From positions 1 to 5,681 of the forward strand of contig JBIOUF010000236.1 in assembly GCA_044866695.1 (NCBI GenBank): a stretch of 5,681 nt of DNA, written 5' to 3'. Shown in pieces: positions 1 through 5,516 of this stretch. A program made the translations under genes and the position numbers. Origin of the DNA: JBIOUF01 sp044866695. GTDB taxonomy: Bacteria > Actinomycetota > Actinomycetes > Propionibacteriales > Nocardioidaceae. The notes under the pieces were generated by a model. That model was not told where the DNA came from, searched no databases, and worked only from the letters and a program-made list of their open reading frames with translations. Position 1 is the stretch's first letter, and the number at the start of each line of letters is the position of its first letter.

Positions 1-49
1 CCGTCAGTGTTGGTGGGTCGAGCCGTCAGTCTTGGCGGGTCGAGCCGTC
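1..49 (-). repeat. Inverted copies of the 22-bp tandem unit
   Basis: Two full copies of the 22-bp unit in reverse orientation occupy 6-27 and 28-49, and bases 1-5 are the end of a third copy cut by the window edge. They mirror the units at 180-223, in the same alternating order when read outward from the centre. The number of units on the left side cannot be known from this window. Confidence 0.92.
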
Positions 50-106
50 GAGGATGGCCGGCCCACCGCCCCGGGGCGGCGGCGCGGGTGCGTGGATGGG
101 ACTGGC

Positions 107-133
107 CCCCTTCGCGAGGTACGAGCGAAGGGG
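107..133. other. Hairpin at the centre of the inverted repeat
   Basis: CCCCTTCGC (107-115) pairs perfectly with GCGAAGGGG (125-133) around the 9-nt loop GAGGTACGA. It is not concentric with the large dyad: its centre is about 5.5 bp further right. It is therefore a separate element in the spacer and would form the tip of a cruciform or of a transcribed hairpin. Its size is similar to that of bacterial repetitive extragenic palindromes; whether it recurs in the genome cannot be seen here. Confidence 0.75.
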
Positions 134-179
134 TGGTTGGCCCGCGCCGCCGTCCCGGGGCGGTGGGCCGGCCATCCTC

Positions 180-283
180 GACGGCTCGACCCGCCAAGAC
201 TGACGGCTCGACCCACCAACACTGACGGCTCGACCCCCCAAGACTGACGGCTCGACCCACCAACACTGACGGCTCGACCCACC
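180..283 (+). repeat. 22-bp direct tandem repeat, four full copies plus a partial
   Basis: Full units start at 180, 202, 224 and 246, and a 16-nt partial copy occupies 268-283. Each begins with the invariant 13-mer GACGGCTCGACCC and ends in a 9-nt tail. The tails in order are GCCAAGACT, ACCAACACT, CCCAAGACT and ACCAACACT, so two versions alternate and the higher-order unit is about 44 bp. There are no spacers between units, so this is not a CRISPR array. The first two units lie within the right arm of the inverted repeat; the remainder extends beyond the visible dyad toward the DUF4193 terminator. Confidence 0.95.
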
Positions 284-287
284 GGGG

Positions 288-321
288 AAAGGCCGGGGCC
301 GGGCCCACCGGGCCCGGCCCC
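288..321 (-). terminator. Rho-independent-type terminator of the DUF4193 gene
   Basis: A perfect 12-bp stem (295-306 with 310-321) closes on the 3-nt loop ACC. It begins 15 bp beyond the DUF4193 stop codon. On the minus strand the hairpin is followed by GGCC and then TTT (290-288), a short and weak U tract, as is common in high-GC Actinobacteria. It would end minus-strand transcription before the large inverted repeat. Confidence 0.75.
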
Positions 322-335
322 TCGTGCGTGGACGC

Positions 336-626
336 TCAGGCGCAGTCGCGGCAGATCATGGCCGACGCGTCGGCCAGCTGGCTGCGGTGGTGCACCAGGA
401 AGCAGCTCATGCAGGTGAACTCGTCCTCCTGGCGAGGACGCACCTCCACGGCCAGCTCCTCGTGCGAGAGGTCCGCCCCGGGCAGCTCGAAGGACTCCGC
501 GGCCTCGGCCTCGTCCTCGTCGACCTTCCCGGAGTTCTTGTCGTGCCGGCGCGCCTTGAGCTCCTCGATGCTCTCCTCGCCGGCCTCCTCCTCGGTCTTC
601 CGTGGAGCGTCGTAGTCAGTTGCCAT
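336..626 (-). CDS. DUF4193 family protein with a four-cysteine zinc-ribbon-like motif
   Basis: This 96-residue cytosolic protein belongs to the DUF4193 family, which is widespread in Actinobacteria and, as far as I know, has no assigned function. The N-terminal two thirds is highly acidic and charged (roughly residues 11-70, many E and D) and looks largely disordered. The C-terminus holds C72-x2-C75-x16-C92-x2-C95, ending one residue after the last cysteine; this spacing suggests a zinc ribbon, though metal binding is inferred. The ATG at 626 is preceded by AGGAGAG (640-634) with a 7-nt spacer, which supports the start. A strong hairpin terminator follows the stop. It lies about 300 bp downstream of the monophosphatase gene on the same strand, so it may have its own promoter. 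From memory, DUF4193 also lies near suhB and dut in mycobacteria, which fits this context. Family assignment is firm; function is unknown. Confidence 0.92.
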   Translation of the reverse strand: MATDYDAPRKTEEEAGEESIEELKARRHDKNSGKVDEDEAEAAESFELPGADLSHEELAVEVRPRQEDEFTCMSCFLVHHRSQLADASAMICRDCA

Positions 627-926
627 GGTCGATCTCTCCTGCCCCGGTGCGGGGTGCCCTGTCCGTGTGCGCGTCCCTGTGACCGGGTCCGTGCCGTCTC
701 GTCTGTGCCATCTCGCTCGCCGCGTCTCGTGTTGCCCAGGCCGCGGGTCGCCGCATCTGTACGACGCCGTCGCGCGAGGACGCGAGGCGGATTGTGCACG
801 ATGACGCGCCCGGATGCACGGCCATTGCCTCGAAAGTCCGCGTTCTGGCGTGTCCTCGCTGGTTCCTCGGCCTGCTCTCGGGGTGTTCTCCCGAGGTCAC
901 CCCGCCCAACCGGGAACGGCCACGAT
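627..926. other. Gene-free 300-bp region between monophosphatase and DUF4193 genes
   Basis: No open frame here combines a plausible start, a ribosome-binding site and a recognisable product; frames that cross it are arginine- and proline-rich shadows. It is slightly less GC-rich than the flanking genes. It should contain the promoter and leader of DUF4193, whose Shine-Dalgarno sequence is at 634-640. No convincing -10 is visible: CACAAT on the minus strand (796-791) matches only four of six consensus positions and has no good -35. A small dyad near 877-895 is listed separately. Confidence 0.6.
877..895 (-). terminator. Possible weak terminator hairpin after the monophosphatase gene
   Basis: CTCGGG (877-882) pairs with CCCGAG (890-895) around a 7-nt loop, about 30 bp beyond the monophosphatase stop. 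There is no T tract on the minus strand and the stem is only 6 bp, so this may be no more than a chance dyad in GC-rich DNA. Confidence 0.3.
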
Positions 927-1823
927 CTATTCCGGCGGCCGGTGCGGCGCTGCGGCGCGGCGCTCGGGCGCCGGCCCGGCCAGGAACCCGCAGCGCTCCA
1001 CGAGCTCGGCGAAGGCGTCGAAGCCGTCCGCCGGGGCGCACAGGATGCAGTCCAGGCCGCCGGCCCCCCGCCGGATCTGGACCCGCGCGCCGGCCTCGGT
1101 GGCGACCAGCCCGGAGGCGGCGCGGTCCCACAGGTTCAGCCCCTCCTCCACATGGCCGTCCAGGCGCCCCGACGCGACGTCGCACACGTCCATCGCCGCC
1201 GACCCGCGGCGCCGCACGTCGCGCACGTGCTGCAGCAGCGCCGCGACGGCCGGGCCCTGCCGGCTGCGCACGTCGAGCCGGTAGTGGAACCCGGTGCCCA
1301 CCAGGAACCGGTCCAGCGGTGGTGCCGGGCCCAGCCGCAGCGGCCGGCCGTCCCGGGTGGCGCCGCCGCCGAGCGACGCGGAGTACACCTCCGACCGCAG
1401 CACGTCGACCACCGCTCCCGCCACGGACCGCTGCGCCGGGCCCTCGCCCTCGACCGCGGCGACGCTCACCGCGAAGCCGGGCATGCCGTACAGGAAGTTG
1501 ACGGTGCCGTCGATCGGGTCGACCACCCAGGTGATGCCGGTGCGGCTCTCGCCGGCGCCGCCCTCCTCGCCGAGGAACCCGTCGTCGGGCCGCAGGGCGG
1601 CCAGCCGGTCGCGGAGGAACGCCTCGGACTCCCGGTCCACCTCGGTGACCACGTCGAGGTCGCTGGTCTTGGTGGCGGCGACGTCGACCTTCGCGCCCAC
1701 CTGCCCGGCCTTCTCCTCGCGCCGCCGACGGACCAGCTCGGCGGCCTCGAGGGCCACCTGGACCGAGACCCGGCGCAGCTCGGCGTACCCGGGGCCGTCG
1801 GCGTCCCGCGCCGACCCGCCCAC
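927..1823 (-). CDS. suhB: Inositol monophosphatase family protein (SuhB type)
   Basis: This 298-residue protein is a magnesium-dependent phosphatase of the inositol monophosphatase family, expected to hydrolyse inositol-1-phosphate or a similar polyol phosphate in the cytosol. All hallmark motifs are present: K52 and D63 in TKTSDLDVVTEVD, the GEE motif (85-87, E86 a metal ligand), DPIDGTVNF (102-110, metal ligands D102 and D105), and WDRAASGLVATEAGA from 232 (D233 metal ligand, E243 and G245 conserved). Length is normal for the family; the last 15 or so residues are a poorly conserved tail. The start is a GTG directly after the hemH stop, supported by GGAGGG at 1834-1829 with 5 nt spacing. 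Translation is thus probably coupled to hemH. The substrate cannot be read from sequence: free inositol synthesis for phosphatidylinositol and mycothiol is plausible, while histidinol-phosphate or fructose-1,6-bisphosphate are alternatives. The symbol follows the SuhB-like motifs and the DUF4193 neighbourhood and is less certain than the family. Confidence 0.9.
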   Translation of the reverse strand: MGGSARDADGPGYAELRRVSVQVALEAAELVRRRREEKAGQVGAKVDVAATKTSDLDVVTEVDRESEAFLRDRLAALRPDDGFLGEEGGAGESRTGITWVVDPIDGTVNFLYGMPGFAVSVAAVEGEGPAQRSVAGAVVDVLRSEVYSASLGGGATRDGRPLRLGPAPPLDRFLVGTGFHYRLDVRSRQGPAVAALLQHVRDVRRRGSAAMDVCDVASGRLDGHVEEGLNLWDRAASGLVATEAGARVQIRRGAGGLDCILCAPADGFDAFAELVERCGFLAGPAPERRAAAPHRPPE

Positions 1824-2906
1824 TCAGTCCCTCCCGCAGAGGGCCGGCCGGTGGCCGCGGGGGTTCGGGCAGCACCCCTGCGGACACACGTCCCAGGACG
1901 GCACCAGGTCACCGACCGCCTTGCGCGGCGGCTGCCCGCCGCGCTCCACCGCGGCCCGCTCCAGGAGCAGGTCGCGCACCATCGCCACGAACCGCGGGTC
2001 GAGCCCCGCGGTCGCGGCCCGCACCATGGCGACCCCCACCTTGTCCGCGACCGCGCGCGCCTCGGTGTCCAGGTCGTAGACGACCTCGACGTGGTCGGAC
2101 ACGAACCCGATCGGCACCACGGCGACCGCGGCCACACCCAGGTCGGCGAGCTCCTCGATGCGCTGGCCCACGTCCGGCTCCAGCCACGGCTGGTGCGGCG
2201 GCCCCGACCGCGAGCAGTACACCAGCTCCGCGGGGTACCGGTGGCCGGTCTCCTCGCGCACCCGCTCGACGATCTCCTCGGCGACCGACCGGTGCTGGTC
2301 GACGTACGCGCCGCCGAACCCGGACGCGGTGTCCATCGCGGTCGGGATCGAGTGCGTCACGAACAGCAAGGTGGCCACGCGGCGCGCGCCCGGCCCGAGC
2401 TCGGCGAGGGCGGCGAGCGTGGCGTCCACCATCGGCTCCACGAACCCCGGGTGGTTGAAGTAGTGCCTCAGCCGGTCCAGCCGGGGGGCGCCGGGGACCT
2501 GCGCGGCCGCGGCGGCGAGGTTCTCGCGGTACTGGCGGCAGCCCGAGTACGACGAGTACGCGCTGGTGAGCAGGCAGGCCGCCCGCCGCACGCCGTCCGC
2601 GGCCATCGTGGCCACGGTGTCGGCCAGGTACGGCGCCCAGTTGCGGTTGCCCCAGTAGACGCCGATGTCGATGCCGTTGCCGGCCAGGTCCTCGCGGACC
2701 GCGGCGAGGAAGGCCCGGTTCAGGTCGTTGAGCGGGCTCCGCCCCCCGAGCTCGTGGTAGTGCGCCGCCACCTCGACCAGCCGCTCCTCGGGCACGTCGC
2801 GGCCGCGGGTCACGTTGCGCAGGAACGGGACCACGTCGTCGGGCTGCTCCGGCCCCCCGAAGGAGACCAGCAGCAACGCGTCGTACGGCGCGGGGTCGGG
2901 GGGCAT
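1824..2906 (-). CDS. hemH: Ferrochelatase (coproporphyrin ferrochelatase type)
   Basis: This 360-residue enzyme inserts ferrous iron into a porphyrin. In Actinobacteria the substrate is coproporphyrin III and the product coproheme (alternative symbol cpfC). Visible signatures: LLLVSFGGPE (11-20), GGRSPLNDLNR (54-64), THSIP (184-188) with catalytic H185, and PIGFVSDHVEVVYDLD (265-280) with catalytic E274. C123 together with C341, C345 and C346 near the C-terminus (CPQGCCPNP) matches the cysteine arrangement of actinobacterial ferrochelatases that carry a [2Fe-2S] cluster; cluster binding is inferred. I chose the ATG at 2906 because conserved sequence starts nine residues later; an in-frame start at 2951 would run into the divergent MFS gene. 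No Shine-Dalgarno precedes it, but a -10-like TACGCT ends 6 nt upstream, suggesting a leaderless mRNA. The stop codon abuts the GTG of the monophosphatase gene. No signal peptide or membrane segment is visible. Confidence 0.96.
   Translation of the reverse strand: MPPDPAPYDALLLVSFGGPEQPDDVVPFLRNVTRGRDVPEERLVEVAAHYHELGGRSPLNDLNRAFLAAVREDLAGNGIDIGVYWGNRNWAPYLADTVATMAADGVRRAACLLTSAYSSYSGCRQYRENLAAAAAQVPGAPRLDRLRHYFNHPGFVEPMVDATLAALAELGPGARRVATLLFVTHSIPTAMDTASGFGGAYVDQHRSVAEEIVERVREETGHRYPAELVYCSRSGPPHQPWLEPDVGQRIEELADLGVAAVAVVPIGFVSDHVEVVYDLDTEARAVADKVGVAMVRAATAGLDPRFVAMVRDLLLERAAVERGGQPPRKAVGDLVPSWDVCPQGCCPNPRGHRPALCGRD
1829..1834 (-). promoter_or_regulatory. Ribosome-binding site of the monophosphatase gene, inside hemH
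   Basis: GGAGGG on the minus strand lies within the last codons of hemH, 5 nt before GTG at 1823-1821. It fixes the otherwise ambiguous GTG start and supports translational coupling: ribosomes ending on the hemH TGA stop directly on the next start codon. Confidence 0.8.
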
Positions 2907-2912
2907 GGGGCC

Positions 2913-2918
2913 AGCGTA
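2913..2918 (-). promoter_or_regulatory. -10-like element of a leaderless hemH promoter
   Basis: On the minus strand TACGCT fits the actinobacterial TANNNT -10 consensus and is followed by exactly 6 nt (GGCCCC) before the hemH ATG. This places the transcription start on or next to the A of the start codon. hemH has no Shine-Dalgarno sequence, consistent with a leaderless mRNA. No good -35 is visible; its position would fall on the start codon of the divergent MFS gene. Confidence 0.6.
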
Positions 2919-2926
2919 CGAGTCCG

Positions 2927-2932
2927 TAGCAT
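2927..2932 (+). promoter_or_regulatory. -10-like element of a leaderless MFS gene promoter
   Basis: TAGCAT fits TANNNT and ends 8 nt before the ATG at 2941, the distance expected if transcription starts at or one base before the start codon. The gene has no Shine-Dalgarno sequence. The two opposed -10 elements lie 8 bp apart in a 34-bp intergenic gap, so RNA polymerase could hardly occupy both at once. Confidence 0.6.
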
Positions 2933-2940
2933 CGACGCCG

Positions 2941-4149
2941 ATGCTCTCCACCTACCGCGCCGTCCTCGGCGCGCCGGGGGCCGTGGCCTTCACCGTCGTC
3001 GGCCTCGTCGCCCGGCTGCCGATCTCGATGGTGGGCCTGGGCATCGTCCTGCTCGTGTCCGACCGCACCGGCTCCTACGCGCTGGCCGGGTCGGTGTCGG
3101 CGTCGTTCATCGTGGCCAACGCGGCGGTGGCGGTGTTCGTGTCGCGCGCCGTGGACCGGTACGGGCAGCACCGGGTGCTGCCCGCGGCGATCCTGGCCCA
3201 TGGCGTGGGGCTGGTCGCGATGATGGCCGCGGTCGAGGCGGGCTGGGGCACGCCGGTGCCGCAGGTCCTGGCCGCCCTGTCCGGCGCCGCGATGCCGCAG
3301 GTCGGTGCCGCGGTCCGGGCCCGCTGGGGACACGTCCTGCGCGGGGACCGTGACAAGCGCCGGCTGCAGACCGCCTACGCGCTGGAGGCGGTCAACGACG
3401 AGATGTGCTTCGTCGTCGGGCCGACGCTGGTCACCCTGCTGGCGACCCAGGCCCACCCGCTCGCCGGGCTGGCCGCCTCGCTGGTCACCGGCGTCGGCGG
3501 CACGCTGGTCCTCTCCACGCTGCGGGGCAGCGAGCCCCCCGCGCACCGCGAAGCGGGTCGCGACCGCCCGGTCGAGCCGCTCGGCGTGCTGGTGCTGGCG
3601 CCGATGCTGGTCTGCTCCGCGGCCCTGGGCGTGCTGTTCGGCGGCACCGAGGTGGCCACCGTCGCCTTCACCGACGAGCGGGGCAGCACCAGCGTCTCCG
3701 GGCCGTTGCTGGCCATCTGGGCGCTGGGCAGCCTGATCGCCGGTCTGGTCACGGGTGCGATGGTCATGACCAGGAGCACGCTGGTCCGGTTCCGCCGCGG
3801 GGCGGCGGCGCTGACCCTGCTGATGCTGCCGCTCCCGTGGATCTCCTCGGTGTGGCTGCTCGCCGGCGTGCTGTTCCTGGCCGGGTTCGCGATCTCGCCC
3901 ACGCTGATCGCCGCCGCGTCGTACGTGGAGGAGACCGTGCCGTCGTCACGGATCACCGAGGGCATGACCGTGCTGACCACGGGGCTGGTCGGCGGGGTCG
4001 CCGCCGGGGCGTGGCTGTCCGGCGCGGTCGTCGACGCGTACGGCGCGTCGACCGCGTACGCCGTCCCCGGCGCCGCGGGCGCCACCGCGACGCTGGTCGC
4101 CGCGGTGGCCTTCCCCCGCGCCCGGGGGGCTCCCCTGCGGCCTGGGTAG
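2941..4149 (+). CDS. Major facilitator superfamily (MFS) transporter
   Basis: This 402-residue polytopic inner-membrane protein probably has 12 transmembrane segments in two halves, the usual size for the superfamily. Hydrophobic stretches are clear at about 12-40, 48-68, 79-99, 154-193, 213-235, 254-276, 288-327 and 344-392 (several contain two helices). The loop after the second helix reads AVDRYGQHRVLP (70-81), an MFS motif A-like sequence with the D-R-x-G core. The central hydrophilic loop lies at about 194-212. YALEAVNDEMCFVVGP (146-161) resembles the conserved fifth-helix region of drug-efflux-like members. Substrate and direction are not evident. I chose ATG at 2941 over an upstream in-frame start at 2815, which would overlap hemH and add a hydrophilic, non-MFS-like N-terminus. 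The next gene begins 9 bp after its stop in the same direction. Family is confident; function is not. Confidence 0.9.
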   Translation: MLSTYRAVLGAPGAVAFTVVGLVARLPISMVGLGIVLLVSDRTGSYALAGSVSASFIVANAAVAVFVSRAVDRYGQHRVLPAAILAHGVGLVAMMAAVEAGWGTPVPQVLAALSGAAMPQVGAAVRARWGHVLRGDRDKRRLQTAYALEAVNDEMCFVVGPTLVTLLATQAHPLAGLAASLVTGVGGTLVLSTLRGSEPPAHREAGRDRPVEPLGVLVLAPMLVCSAALGVLFGGTEVATVAFTDERGSTSVSGPLLAIWALGSLIAGLVTGAMVMTRSTLVRFRRGAAALTLLMLPLPWISSVWLLAGVLFLAGFAISPTLIAAASYVEETVPSSRITEGMTVLTTGLVGGVAAGAWLSGAVVDAYGASTAYAVPGAAGATATLVAAVAFPRARGAPLRPG

Positions 4150-4152
4150 CCT
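4147..4152 (+). promoter_or_regulatory. -10-like element of the oxidase gene overlapping the MFS stop codon
   Basis: TAGCCT fits TANNNT; its first three bases are the MFS stop codon TAG. Six bases (GCGCGC) separate it from the ATG at 4159, the same geometry as at hemH. The oxidase gene has no Shine-Dalgarno sequence, so either it has its own leaderless transcript from here or it relies on reinitiation after the MFS gene. Confidence 0.5.
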
Positions 4153-4158
4153 GCGCGC

Positions 4159-5460
4159 ATGACGCCTCCGCCGCGATGGCAGAGCTGGTCCGGGCTGGCC
4201 ACCGCCCTGCCCGCGCAGCGGCTGACCCCACGCGACACCGAGGAGGTCGTGGACGCCGTCGTCGCCGCCCGTTCCCAGGGCCTGCGGCTGCGGATGGTCG
4301 GCTCGGGCCACTCCTTCACCGACGTCGCGGTCACCGACGGACTGCTGCTGGAGCCCGGTGGCCTGGTCGGCGTGGAGTCGGTCGACCGCGGCGCGGGCAC
4401 GGTGACGGTCCGCGCGGGCACCCCCCTGCACGTGCTCAACGCCGGCCTGGACGCCCTGGGCCTGGCGCTGCACAACGTCGGGGACGTCGACCGGCAGACC
4501 GTGGCCGGCGCGGTGTCCACCGGCACCCACGGGACCGGGGGGCGCCGGGCGTCGCTGTCGGCCCAGCTGGCCGGGGTGGAGCTGGTCACCGGGGAGGGCC
4601 GGGTCGTTCGCGCGTCGGCGGCCGAGGACCCGGAGCTGTTCCAGGCGGCCCGCCTCGGCCTCGGCGCGGTCGGGGTGCTCACCCGGCTGACCTTCGCCGT
4701 GGAGGAGGCGTTCGTCCTGGCCGCGACGGAGCGGCCGATGCGCTGGGCGGAGATGGTGGCGACCTACGACGCGCTGGTCGAGGGGCACGACCACGTGGAC
4801 GTGTACTGGTTCCCCCACACCGACCGCTGTCTGGCCAAGCTCGACGACCGGGTGGACGGACCGCCCGAGCCGCTGTCCCGGGTGCGGGCCTACCTCGACG
4901 ACGAGCTGCTCGCCAACACCGTCTTCGGCCTCGTCGACCGGGTCGGCACCCGGTTCCCGTCGCTGACCCCTCGGCTCAGCCGGGTCGCCGCCCGCGGCCT
5001 GACCGCCCGAAGCTACCGCGACGTGTCGCACCGGGTCTTCGTGTCGTCCCGGCGCGTGGTGTTCCGGGAGATGGAGTACGCCCTGCCGCGCGACGCCGGG
5101 CTGGCGGCCCTGGCCGAGGTGCGCCGGCTGGTCGAGCGGGAGGGGTGGCGGGTGGGGTGGCCGGTGGAGGTCCGCTGCGTCCCCGCCGACGACGTGTGGC
5201 TCTCCCCGGCGTACGAGCGGCAGTCGGTGTACCTCGCCTTCCACGTCGGCCGGGACGTCGACCACCGGCCGTACTTCTCCGGCGTCGAGCGGGTGCTCCG
5301 GGCACACGACGGCAGGCCGCACTGGGGCAAGCTGCACACCCGGACGGCGGCCGACCTGGCCCCGGCGTACCCGCGGTTCGGCGACTTCGCCGCGGTCCGC
5401 GACCGGGCGGACCCGGACCGGATGTTCGCCAACGCCTACCTGGACCGGGTCCTGGGCTGA
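4159..5460 (+). CDS. FAD-dependent sugar-lactone oxidase/dehydrogenase (D-arabinono-1,4-lactone oxidase family)
   Basis: This 433-residue flavoprotein of the vanillyl-alcohol oxidase superfamily resembles D-arabinono-1,4-lactone oxidase and L-gulono-1,4-lactone dehydrogenase. The N-terminal FAD-binding (PCMH-type) domain covers about residues 12-180. It has RMVGSGHSF (45-53), where H51 aligns with the histidine that binds FAD covalently in yeast and animal homologues, and LHNVGDVDRQTVAGAVSTG to THGTG (104-127). The C-terminal ALO domain (about 185-433) contains FREMEYALP (302-310) and HWGK (388-391), conserved near the active site. No signal peptide or membrane helix is visible, so it is probably cytosolic. 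Bacteria generally do not make ascorbate by the animal route, so the physiological substrate may be another aldonolactone or sugar alcohol. It follows the MFS gene by 9 bp; joint transport and oxidation is possible but unproven. The ATG at 4159 leaves only a short lead before the conserved domain. Confidence 0.92.
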   Translation: MTPPPRWQSWSGLATALPAQRLTPRDTEEVVDAVVAARSQGLRLRMVGSGHSFTDVAVTDGLLLEPGGLVGVESVDRGAGTVTVRAGTPLHVLNAGLDALGLALHNVGDVDRQTVAGAVSTGTHGTGGRRASLSAQLAGVELVTGEGRVVRASAAEDPELFQAARLGLGAVGVLTRLTFAVEEAFVLAATERPMRWAEMVATYDALVEGHDHVDVYWFPHTDRCLAKLDDRVDGPPEPLSRVRAYLDDELLANTVFGLVDRVGTRFPSLTPRLSRVAARGLTARSYRDVSHRVFVSSRRVVFREMEYALPRDAGLAALAEVRRLVEREGWRVGWPVEVRCVPADDVWLSPAYERQSVYLAFHVGRDVDHRPYFSGVERVLRAHDGRPHWGKLHTRTAADLAPAYPRFGDFAAVRDRADPDRMFANAYLDRVLG

Positions 5461-5516
5461 CCGCGTCGCCTCTCCGGTCACTTGCGTCACACCGGTACCG
5501 CGACATCGTCCGGTGC

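Larger units (their letters stand above)
1..228. repeat. Large near-perfect inverted repeat (88-bp arms, 52-bp spacer)
   Basis: Bases 1-88 are the reverse complement of bases 141-228 with a single mismatch (G76 against T153, a G-U pair if transcribed). The 52-bp spacer (89-140) contains its own smaller hairpin. The outer part of each arm is made of 22-bp tandem units; the inner part is unique GC-rich sequence, including the 14-bp palindrome CCGCCCCGGGGCGG at 66-79. The arm reaches the window's first base, so the dyad may continue to the left. Several frames stay open across it, but the translations merely echo the repeat, and I see no ribosome-binding site or family resemblance. It could be a non-autonomous mobile element, a cruciform-forming or protein-binding site, or a terminator-like barrier beyond the minus-strand genes; the sequence does not decide between these. 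Confidence 0.93.

Noticed and set aside
4..282. Small open frames inside the repeat block encoding repeated VGGSSR- or GRAVS-like peptides
   Set aside because: The peptides only mirror the DNA repeat, are open in several frames on both strands, and lack ribosome-binding sites.
180..283. CRISPR array
   Set aside because: The 22-bp units are head to tail without unique spacers, and no cas gene is present.
791..796. CACAAT on the minus strand as the DUF4193 promoter -10
   Set aside because: Only four of six consensus matches, no -35, and the implied leader would be about 158 nt; too weak to annotate.
2815..2940. Upstream start for the MFS protein at 2815
   Set aside because: It would overlap hemH by about 90 bp and add 42 hydrophilic residues unlike an MFS N-terminus; ATG at 2941 sits right after a -10-like element.
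2907..2951. Upstream start for hemH at 2951
   Set aside because: The extra 15 residues are not ferrochelatase-like and would overlap the start of the divergent MFS gene.
324..3353. 1009-codon plus-strand open frame across DUF4193, monophosphatase and hemH
   Set aside because: It is antisense to three confidently identified genes, rich in R, G, A, P and V from GC-biased codons, and matches no family.
1909..3546. 545-codon minus-strand open frame over hemH and the MFS gene
   Set aside because: Low-complexity shadow translation crossing two real genes and their divergent promoter.
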